From Streptomyces fulvoviolaceus (GTDB taxonomy: Bacteria > Actinomycetota > Actinomycetes > Streptomycetales > Streptomycetaceae), in NCBI RefSeq assembly GCF_000718165.1, contig NZ_JOEY01000037.1, forward strand, positions 62,001 to 126,000: a DNA stretch of 64,000 nt. Direction: 5' to 3'. The notes beneath the pieces are model-generated. The model was not told where the DNA came from. It saw only the letters and a program-made list of their open reading frames with translations, and searched no databases. The position numbers and the translations under genes are program-made. Each line of letters opens with the position of its first letter. The first letter of the stretch is position 1. Shown here piece after piece: positions 57,786 through 64,000 of this stretch.

Positions 57786-59368
57786 TCGGCGCCGCGGTCT
57801 CGGACCGCCTCAGCCTGCAGCTCACGCTCGTGCTCTTCCTGTCCGTGGTCGTCGTCACCCTGTTCACGGCACTGCTGACCGCGCCGCAACGCGACGAGAT
57901 CAGCGAGTTCTACCTGGGCAACCGCACCATGTCGCCGCTGCGCAACGGGCTGGCGATGTGCGGCGACTATCTGTCGGCCGCCACGCTGCTGGGCAGCACC
58001 GGCCTGGTCGCCCTGACCGGCTATGACGGACTGCTGTACCTGTGCGGGACCGCGGTCGCCTGGATGATGGTCCTGCTGCTGATCGCCGAACCCCTGCGCA
58101 ACACCGGCAAGTTCACCCTGGGCGACACACTCGCGCTGCGCGTGCCACGCATGCAGCGGCCGGTACGGCTGGCCCTGGCCGTCTGCACACTGGCCATCAC
58201 CACCCTGTATCTCGTCGCTCAACTCGTCGGCAGTGTCGCCCTGTTGACCCAGTTCACCGGTGAGCCCAGCGCCACCACCCGCACCCTGTGCGTGGTCGTC
58301 ATCGGCACCGTCGTCATCGTGTACGCCGCCATCGGAGGCATGCCCGGTGCCACCTTCATCCAGGTCGTCAAAGCCGTGATGCTGATCTCCGGCGTCACGG
58401 TGACCGCCGTGATGGTGCTGCACCGCTTCGACTGGAACATCGACGCCCTGCTCACCGCCGCCGCGGACAACAGCGGTTCGGGGACGCGGTTCCTGGAGCC
58501 CGGGCTGCGCTACGGCGCCAGCACGAACAGCAAACTGGACTTCTTCAGCCTGCAGTTGGCCATCGTGCTGGGCCTCGCCGCGCTCCCGCACGTGATGATG
58601 CGGCTGCTCGCCCCTAAGGAGGTCGGTGTCCTGCGGACGTCCGTGGTGTGGGGCATGGGCCTGGTCAGCCTCGTCTGCCTGGCGGCGGGCATCCTCGGTC
58701 TGGGTGCCACCGCTGTCGTGGGCCGTGACACCATCGCCGACACCGACCGCAAGGGCGACGCCGCCGTCCTGCTGCTGGCGCACGACCTGGGCGGGGCCGT
58801 TCTGACCGCCCTCCTGTCCTGCCTGGCCTTCGTCACGCTGTTGGCGGTCGCGGCAGGTCTCACCCTGGCCGCGGCGACCTCCCTCGCCCACGACCTCTAC
58901 GGCGAGGTGATCCGCAAGGGCAGGGCCACACAGACGGAGGAAGTGGCCGTCGCCCGGCTCGCGGCAGCCGTCATCGGCATCCTCGGCATGCTGCTCGCCC
59001 TGATCTCCTGGGGCGCCAACACCGCCACGCTGGCCTTCCTCGCCTTCGCCATCGCCGCGTCCGCCATCCTGCCGACCCTCGTCTACACGCTCTTCTGGCG
59101 GCGCTTCACCGCACAGGGTGCCCTGCTGAGTCTCTGCGGCGGCCTGCTGTGCTCCGTGGCGCTCGTGGTCTTCTCTCCCGTCGTCTCCTCCACCCCCACC
59201 TCGTTCTATCCGTCCGCGGATTTCGCCTGGTTCCCCCTGCAGAATCCCGGAATCGTCTCCATCCCGGCCGGCTTCCTCCTCGGCTGGCTCGGTTCGGTAC
59301 TGAGCCGGCCCGAAACGCCGGAAATCTACGAGGACTTCGAAGTCCGTACGCTGGTCGGAGTCGACTAG
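57779..59368 (+). CDS. Sodium/solute symporter (ActP-like acetate permease)
   Basis: A 529-residue SSS-family transporter with about 13 membrane helices: ISEFYLGNRTMSPLRNGLAM, YLSAATLLGSTGLVALTGYD, YLVAQLVGSVALLTQFTGEP, VKAVMLISGVTVTAVMVLHR and others, the order of the LeuT-like fold of ActP. It probably imports acetate or another short monocarboxylate with Na+ or H+. The upstream DUF485 partner supports the acetate type. Being divergent from AccD it could feed acetyl units to the lipid synthesis operon, but this is inference. ATG 57779 chosen; a GTG at 57782 is possible. Confidence 0.9.
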   Translation: MVIGAAVSDRLSLQLTLVLFLSVVVVTLFTALLTAPQRDEISEFYLGNRTMSPLRNGLAMCGDYLSAATLLGSTGLVALTGYDGLLYLCGTAVAWMMVLLLIAEPLRNTGKFTLGDTLALRVPRMQRPVRLALAVCTLAITTLYLVAQLVGSVALLTQFTGEPSATTRTLCVVVIGTVVIVYAAIGGMPGATFIQVVKAVMLISGVTVTAVMVLHRFDWNIDALLTAAADNSGSGTRFLEPGLRYGASTNSKLDFFSLQLAIVLGLAALPHVMMRLLAPKEVGVLRTSVVWGMGLVSLVCLAAGILGLGATAVVGRDTIADTDRKGDAAVLLLAHDLGGAVLTALLSCLAFVTLLAVAAGLTLAAATSLAHDLYGEVIRKGRATQTEEVAVARLAAAVIGILGMLLALISWGANTATLAFLAFAIAASAILPTLVYTLFWRRFTAQGALLSLCGGLLCSVALVVFSPVVSSTPTSFYPSADFAWFPLQNPGIVSIPAGFLLGWLGSVLSRPETPEIYEDFEVRTLVGVD

Positions 59369-59427
59369 TGCCGGTCGAGAAGATCAGTGGCGGAATTGTG
59401 GATTTTTCGTTGGCCACTCACGCGGAG

Positions 59428-59441
59428 AAGGTGCGCACCTT
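59428..59441. promoter_or_regulatory. 14-bp perfect palindrome upstream of the YceI gene
   Basis: AAGGTGCGCACCTT is a perfect palindrome 79 bases before the YceI start. Likely a binding site of a dimeric repressor or activator; no matching regulator is nearby. A related sequence lies in the divergent AccD/symporter region (AAGGTGCAGACCT). Confidence 0.5.
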
Positions 59442-59519
59442 GTGCGGTACGGATTCTTAAAGCTCCGGGGCTCAATGCAGACTTGCGGCAACAACTCCCG
59501 TGCAGTACTTAGGTGAATC

Positions 59520-60179
59520 ATGAATTTGTTCAGCCGTGGCACCCCGTTCCGCCGCCCGGAGCCCGCCGTCACTCCCCAGTCATCCGCCAGGCCGCAGGCT
59601 GCCGGCACCGTGGTCCTTCCGGATCCGGCGCTGGCGGCGCTGACCGGGGAATGGGTCATCGACCCCGCGCACAGCAGGATAGGCTTCTCCGTACGGCACG
59701 CCATGGTGACCACGGTGCGCGGCGCGTTCCCGGAATACCAGAGCCGCCTCTACTTCGACGGCCGCGACCCGGCCCGCTCGCAGGCGGAGATCATCCTGTC
59801 CACCGGAAGTGTGGACACAGGAGTCGAACAGCGTGACGCGCACCTGGTGGGACGCGACTTCCTGGACGCCAGGGCCTACCCGCGCATGCGTTTCGCCAGT
59901 ACCGCCGTGGAGGTCGGGGGCTCCGACGTCTACCGTATGACCGGCGATCTCACCATCAAGGACGTCACCCGTCCCGTCGTTCTGGAGCTCACCTACATAG
60001 GACACGTCACCGACCCCTTCGGATATCAGCGGGTCGGTTTCGACGGCACCACCACGATCAACCGTTCCGAATGGGGCCTTACGTACAATTCCAAACTCGC
60101 CGAAGGCGGCGCCATGGTGAGCGAGAAGGTGCGCCTCCAATTCGACATCGCCGCAATCCGTACGGCCCCTGTCGGCTGA
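59520..60179 (+). CDS. YceI-family lipid-binding protein
   Basis: A 219-residue YceI protein: LTGEWVIDPAHSRIGFSVRH near residue 41, GAFPEYQSRLYFDGRDPARS, DVTRPVVLELTYIGHVTDPF, INRSEWGLTYNSKLAEGGAM. The family binds polyisoprenoid or fatty-acid-like chains in a lipocalin-like barrel. The N-terminal 40 residues are proline-rich with no signal peptide, so it appears cytoplasmic. It may carry or sequester isoprenoid or acyl molecules; relation to the nearby lipid operon is speculative. Confidence 0.87.
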   Translation: MNLFSRGTPFRRPEPAVTPQSSARPQAAGTVVLPDPALAALTGEWVIDPAHSRIGFSVRHAMVTTVRGAFPEYQSRLYFDGRDPARSQAEIILSTGSVDTGVEQRDAHLVGRDFLDARAYPRMRFASTAVEVGGSDVYRMTGDLTIKDVTRPVVLELTYIGHVTDPFGYQRVGFDGTTTINRSEWGLTYNSKLAEGGAMVSEKVRLQFDIAAIRTAPVG

Positions 60180-60205
60180 CGGAGAACCCGGTCCACCACA
60201 GTTCT

Positions 60206-60234
60206 GAACCCCCAGGTCGGGTACCTGGGGGTTC
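60206..60234. terminator. Bidirectional hairpin terminator
   Basis: GAACCCCCAGGT (60206-60217) pairs with ACCTGGGGGTTC (60223-60234), a 12-bp perfect stem with a 5-base loop, followed by TCCCTTT. It separates the YceI gene and the convergent P450. Confidence 0.85.
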
Positions 60235-60240
60235 TCCCTT

Positions 60241-61644
60241 TCACCGTCCGCGGACCAGCCCGGCGAGGTACCGCCACAGCGACGAACGCGGCCGTTCGGC
60301 GCGGCCGACGGTCGGAGGATGACCGGGCGGGGGAGGGAAGCCCGTATCCGCAGCCGGAGCAGTAGGGGCGGCCGGGGTGTCCGCGAGCGTGTAGCGGACC
60401 GGCAGCGAGCGCAGGCCGCGCATGAACGGGGAGGACCGCCAGGGGAGTTGGTCGACGGGCAGGGCCAGCTCCATCCCGGACAGGCGATCCAGCAGCCTGC
60501 TCACTCCGATCCCCGCCACACCGGTTGCCAGCTCCCTGGCCGGGCACTGGCGCGGTCCGGCGCCCCAGGCCAGATGCGCCCGAGTGCTGATCGTCGAGGC
60601 GGGACAGAGCTTGTCCGCGAAGGCCGGGTCGGCGTGCGCGGCGCCGACGGACACCCACACCGGGTCGCCCGCGGCGATGGTGTACTCGCCCAGCCGGGTG
60701 TCGGCCACGGGGAACCGCGGGACGAAGTTGACCAGCGGCGGCTTCTGCATCACCACCTGGTTCATGGTCTCCCTGATCATTCCCGCCGACAGGCTGGCGC
60801 GCGCCGAGGCGTTTCCGCCGATCACCTCGACGACCGTGTTGGAGATCAGGATCCCGACATGGTCCGAGGTCATGCCGAGCAGCATCATCAGCTCACGGGA
60901 CAACTCCTCGACGCTCAGGCCGGGATGGGCGGCGAGGAGATAGGAGGGAAAGTCGTCCCCCGGTTCCTTCATCTTCCAGGCGCCCAGCTCGGCCAGCGCC
61001 GCCAGCAGCCGCTCCAGGGCCGGCCCGGCATCGGGGCCGGCGTCCAGCACGCGCCACATGTCCATCAGCGCGTCGTCGTCCTGGGAGCCGGGGAAGCCGA
61101 GCAGATGACTGGCGACCATCAGCGGCAGCGGCCGCGAGAACTGGGCGGACAGATCCGCCCAACCGGTGCGGCCGCCCTGCGAGAACAAAGTGATGAGTTC
61201 ATCCGCGTCCCGGGCGATCAGCGCCTTGAGCCGCTTGGCCTGCGGTTGCCGAGGGTCCTGGAACGGCCTGAGAGCGGCATCCCACGAGGCGCGCAGTCCG
61301 CGGTATCCCTCACCGCCCTGGATCAGTACGTGGTTGACGTCGAGCGACGGCGCCAGCGGCCAGTCCTCGGGCAGCCGCCCTTCCTCTCGCGCCCGCCAGT
61401 TCTCCAGACCCTTTGGCCAAGCATCGTCGTTGCGCAGGACCTCCAGCGCCTCCTCGTAGCCCAGCACGAGCCAGACGGGGACGCCCAGGAGATCGACCGG
61501 CGCGACCGGACCGTGGGTCTGTCGCAGACGTTCGTACACGAGGGCCGGGCGCGTTTCGTAGTCCCGGGTCATGAGCGGTTCGAGGCTCATCGACTCCAAC
61601 GGCTCATGATGCTCTGCTGCCCCGCTGTTCAGTTGTGACCCCAT
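60241..61644 (-). CDS. Cytochrome P450, CYP157-like, without ExxR
   Basis: A 467-residue P450. The heme loop is AHLAWGAGPRQCPARELATG with Cys367. The I-helix region (LMMLLGMTSDHVGILISNTV) lacks the usual acid-Thr pair, and the K-helix region reads MIRETMNQVVMQKPPLVNFV, so the ExxR triad reads ETMN with no Arg. CYP157 members in Streptomyces conservons are known to lack ExxR, and the WGAGPRQCPAR loop fits that group, but no conservon (kinase, roadblock, GTPase genes) is present here. The C-terminal ~50 residues are proline-rich. ATG 61644 has GAAGGA upstream. Confidence 0.87.
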   Translation of the reverse strand: MGSQLNSGAAEHHEPLESMSLEPLMTRDYETRPALVYERLRQTHGPVAPVDLLGVPVWLVLGYEEALEVLRNDDAWPKGLENWRAREEGRLPEDWPLAPSLDVNHVLIQGGEGYRGLRASWDAALRPFQDPRQPQAKRLKALIARDADELITLFSQGGRTGWADLSAQFSRPLPLMVASHLLGFPGSQDDDALMDMWRVLDAGPDAGPALERLLAALAELGAWKMKEPGDDFPSYLLAAHPGLSVEELSRELMMLLGMTSDHVGILISNTVVEVIGGNASARASLSAGMIRETMNQVVMQKPPLVNFVPRFPVADTRLGEYTIAAGDPVWVSVGAAHADPAFADKLCPASTISTRAHLAWGAGPRQCPARELATGVAGIGVSRLLDRLSGMELALPVDQLPWRSSPFMRGLRSLPVRYTLADTPAAPTAPAADTGFPPPPGHPPTVGRAERPRSSLWRYLAGLVRGR

Positions 61645-61755
61645 GACGTCCTTCCCCCGGACGAGCGCTGTTTCTGCCCCTGACAGGGTAAAGATGCCGA
61701 TCACCGCGCCCGAACAGGGGGTTCCGATCGTCACCGGACCTGCGCATCGACACGA

Positions 61756-61781
61756 ACGGCACTGCTCGAGAGCAGTGCCGT
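61756..61781. terminator. Hairpin terminator after the GH53 gene
   Basis: ACGGCACTGCT (61756-61766) pairs with AGCAGTGCCGT (61771-61781), 11-bp perfect stem with the loop CGAG. It lies between the GH53 stop and the P450 start on the minus strand. Confidence 0.8.
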
Positions 61782-61800
61782 CCGTGGTCTGTTCGATCCG

Positions 61801-62922
61801 CTACGGGGTCCACTTGATGTTCGGGTTCACATTGCCGGTCCAGTTGAAGATGGCCATGTTGTCCCAGCCGTTACCGCTGTTGTTGATGTCGGTCGGGTCC
61901 CAGCCATTGCCGGTCACCGCGTACCAGGTCGGCTCCCAGTAGAAGACGCCGATCGCGCCGGCGTTGCGGGCCGTGTTCTGTACGGCGGTGAAGTTGGCGG
62001 CCTGGCCCGCCCAGCTGAGCGCGTAGCCCGAGCACCCGGTGGTGATCGAGTTGCCGGTGCTGTCCGCGTTCGCCGAGGTGAACGGGTAGGCCGTCTCGGC
62101 GATGATGACGTCCTTGCCGTAGCGGGACTTCATGTCGGACACGACGCTGCCCATGTTGGCCAGTGTGCCGTGCCAGGGGCAGTAGTACGACAGCCCGGTG
62201 ATGTCCCAGTTGACGCCCTTGGCGGTGATTCCGTCGTAGAACCAGCGCGCGTTGGCGTCGCTGTCCGCGTCGGCCGTGTGGATGATCACCTTGGTGCCGC
62301 TGTTGCATGCCTTGGTCGCGTTGTAACCCGACTTCAGGAGCAGGCTGAGGTTGGTGAAGTCGTTGTTGACGACCTTGCCCTCGTTCCACAGCATGCCGAC
62401 GTTGATCTCGTTGCCGATCTGCACGCTGTCCGGGGTGGTGCCCTGGGACTTGAGGCTGTTGCAGACGTCGTACGTGTAGTTGTAGACGTCCGTCTGCAAC
62501 TGGCTGATGTTGTGGCCGGACCAGGCCGCGGGCTTGTTCTGGTTGCCCGGGTCGGCCCAGGTGTCCGAGTAGTGGAAGTCGACCAGCAGCTTGAGGCCCT
62601 TGGCCTTGACCTGCTGGGCGTACGCCAGCACCTTGGCCTTGTTGTTGTAGCCGCTGACGGGGTTGTTCCACACCCGCAGGCGGACGTAGTTGACGCCCAG
62701 GCCCTTGAGGATGTCGAGCGGGTCCTTGGCGGTGCCGCTCGCGTCGTAGTACTTGGCGCCGAGGTCGAGCGCCCGCTGAGCGGTCGACACGTCGGCACCG
62801 AGCATGCTGAGCGAGTTCGCGGCAGCGGCGTCGGTGGGTGTGGTGAGCAGGGACGCGGGCAGGGCGACAGCCGCCAGGAACAGGGCGGCCTTCACTATGC
62901 GGCCTGGACCTTTCACGATCAT
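61801..62922 (-). CDS. Secreted arabinogalactan endo-beta-1,4-galactanase (GH53)
   Basis: A 373-residue glycosidase: signal (IVKAALFLAAVALPASLLTT, cleavage near DAAAA) and a GH53 (beta/alpha)8 domain. Conserved segments: LGVNYVRLRVWNNPVSGYN, LKLLVDFHYSDTWADPGNQN, QIGNEINVGMLWNEG with acid/base Glu172 and DVIIAETAYPF with nucleophile Glu276. It cleaves beta-1,4-galactan of plant type I arabinogalactan. No carbohydrate-binding module at the C-terminus. Regulated probably by a LacI-type repressor on the palindrome upstream. Start ATG begins with the basic n-region of the signal. Confidence 0.94.
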   Translation of the reverse strand: MIVKGPGRIVKAALFLAAVALPASLLTTPTDAAAANSLSMLGADVSTAQRALDLGAKYYDASGTAKDPLDILKGLGVNYVRLRVWNNPVSGYNNKAKVLAYAQQVKAKGLKLLVDFHYSDTWADPGNQNKPAAWSGHNISQLQTDVYNYTYDVCNSLKSQGTTPDSVQIGNEINVGMLWNEGKVVNNDFTNLSLLLKSGYNATKACNSGTKVIIHTADADSDANARWFYDGITAKGVNWDITGLSYYCPWHGTLANMGSVVSDMKSRYGKDVIIAETAYPFTSANADSTGNSITTGCSGYALSWAGQAANFTAVQNTARNAGAIGVFYWEPTWYAVTGNGWDPTDINNSGNGWDNMAIFNWTGNVNPNIKWTP

Positions 62923-62992
62923 CCCGAACTCCTTCGATCGAGACGTGGCGAAGTCGAGGCCATGGGCCTGACATGCGCATGCGGGGGGTTCC

Positions 62993-63004
62993 GTGAACGT
63001 TCAC
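62993..63004. promoter_or_regulatory. LacI-type operator palindrome upstream of the GH53 gene
   Basis: GTGAACGTTCAC is a perfect 12-bp palindrome with central CG, typical of LacI/GalR-family repressors controlling sugar-utilisation genes. It lies 70 bases before the GH53 start, in the 267-base divergent gap with the DHFR-like gene. The repressor is not in the window. Confidence 0.65.
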
Positions 63005-63189
63005 AGTAGGAGAGGTTTCCTGCCCTGTAAATATCTGTGTCGCCTGTATTTCATCCCAGGTGGTTGGCCTACAGGTCGCTCTGAATATGTGTGTACGTAC
63101 ACAGCATCCAGGGAGCCGCAGAGTGAGCGGCCTCTCGGTGTCGAAGAGCTCGACACGGCTCCGACGTCTCCTGCGGAAGGGAGTCAGCC

Positions 63190-63753
63190 ATGCAGACACT
63201 GACTGTCGATGTGTTTCTCTCGGTCGACGGCTGGGCGCGCGGAGCAACCTCGCCCGGCTACTTCGGATACTTCGGCCCCGAGCTGGAAGAGTGGATCACT
63301 GCCGAGTCGGCCCTGCCGCAACTGGTCGTCCTCGGGCGACGCACCTACGAGGCGCTCGCGGGACTGCCGGAGGAAGCGCGTGACGCGTCCTGGCACCGGA
63401 TGACGAAGCTGAAGACTGTCGTGTTCTCGACGACGCTGAAGACGACCTCATGGCCGAACACACGCATCTGCCATGACGACCTCATCACCGAGGTCACTCG
63501 TCTCAAAGGCGACAGCGACGTTCCGCTGCGCACCATGGGGAGCCTCTCCGTGGCTCGGCAGCTGTGCGGCGGGGGCCTCGTCGACCGCCTGAGGCTGATG
63601 ACGTTTCCGCTGCTGGCGGGGGAGTCCGGCCGCGAGCCGTTCTTCGCGGACGCGCCGTCGGCCGACCTGGAGCTGGCCGGCCACCGGGCCCTGGACGGCC
63701 GGGTGTTGCTGGTCGAGTACCGGCCGACGGGGCGCGACATTCCGCGGGGCTGA
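63190..63753 (+). CDS. Dihydrofolate-reductase-like (RibD C-terminal domain) protein
   Basis: A 187-residue protein of the DHFR/RibD-C fold: LTVDVFLSVDGWARGATSPG at the start, LVVLGRRTYEALAGLPEE in the middle and MGSLSVARQLCGGGLVDRLR with the NADPH-binding GS..xxxL loop, then LRLMTFPLLAGESGREPFF. Such stand-alone reductases are common in Streptomyces; substrate unknown. ATG 63190 after GGAAGGGAG. Divergent from the GH53 gene. Confidence 0.87.
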   Translation: MQTLTVDVFLSVDGWARGATSPGYFGYFGPELEEWITAESALPQLVVLGRRTYEALAGLPEEARDASWHRMTKLKTVVFSTTLKTTSWPNTRICHDDLITEVTRLKGDSDVPLRTMGSLSVARQLCGGGLVDRLRLMTFPLLAGESGREPFFADAPSADLELAGHRALDGRVLLVEYRPTGRDIPRG

Positions 63754-63772
63754 GAGCGGTCTGCTGGGTGGC

Positions 63773-64000
63773 GTGAACGAGTGTCGGTCGTGCCCGAGTG
63801 ATCTGCCGGATGAGGCATGGGAGTTGATCCTGCCGGTCATGACGTCATCGGCCGGCCCACCGGAACTGCTCGTCCGGCTCCTCCCGCCGCTCCAACACCC
63901 CCGCCGCAACCAGCTGGAGAAGCACCTCATGGATCCATCGGGGGATCCTGCCGGCACGGTATCCGCCCCCGCGAACGTTCCCGCCGGCCTGTTGCCTGAG
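63773..64000 (+). pseudogene. Possible transposase N-terminal remnant, runs off the edge
   Basis: From a GTG at 63773 the frame is open to the window end and starts VNECRSCPSDLPDEAWELIL, similar to the first residues of IS5/IS1647-type transposases (YPSDLTDxxWxLI). After residue ~25 the translation no longer looks like a transposase in this frame, so it is either frameshifted or an unrelated ORF. Confidence 0.35.

Overview
The window reads as a segment of a Streptomyces chromosome or that of a close relative. GC content is very high with G/C third positions, many genes start with GTG, TTA codons are almost absent (I find in-frame TTA in only three genes), and the gene content is typical: SARP/BTAD and PucR regulators, CYP157-like P450, mycothiol-dependent enzyme fold, Tat-exported enzymes, DUF485/acetate symporter. 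No rRNA, tRNA, CRISPR array or intact insertion sequence was seen. Most genes are short accessory operons.

Left part (1-21 kb): a window-edge-truncated flavin monooxygenase, a metallophosphatase, an MHYT membrane sensor, an SDR, two APH-fold kinases, GNATs, a frameshifted and internally deleted VanX-like dipeptidase remnant, an IS5-family transposase remnant, a DJ-1/PfpI protein, a membrane EEP-family protein, then a rifampin monooxygenase (Rox) preceded by a near-perfect rifamycin-associated element (RAE), an S9 peptidase, dienelactone hydrolase, YciO protein, MerR regulator with repeated half-sites, GNAT, PucR regulator and a P450. A 14-copy CGGTGA hexanucleotide tract separates the P450 from a divergent alpha/beta hydrolase.

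Middle part (21-46 kb): lipoprotein, epoxide-hydrolase-like enzyme, BTAD regulator, a leucine-rich-repeat protein with a TTA codon, two tandem 124-residue secreted SH3-like proteins, an operon of FAD monooxygenase, FHA-wHTH protein and mycothiol-type enzyme, a methyltransferase, a two-component system divergent from an ABC exporter, a truncated alanyl-tRNA synthetase paralogue with an upstream alanine-rich leader ORF, a Tat-exported FAD dehydrogenase, phosphoglucomutase, a terpene-synthase tail remnant, and two secreted hydrolytic proteins.

Right part (46-64 kb): the most striking region. On the minus strand an acyl-CoA carboxylase beta subunit, a fatty acyl-AMP ligase, a five-domain ACP-KS-AT-ACP-TE polyketide synthase and an antigen-85-type Tat-exported esterase form one apparent operon, followed by a PucR regulator and a cutinase. 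This is the gene set and domain logic of the mycobacterial AccD4-FadD32-Pks13-Fbp-cutinase mycolate locus, but in a Streptomyces-like genome that is not expected to make mycolates. The PKS gene carries a TTA codon at position 9, implying bldA-dependent (developmental) translation. It is divergent from a DUF485/acetate-symporter pair. The end holds a YceI protein, a P450 lacking the ExxR motif, a secreted GH53 galactanase with a palindromic operator, a DHFR-like reductase, and a possible transposase remnant running off the edge.
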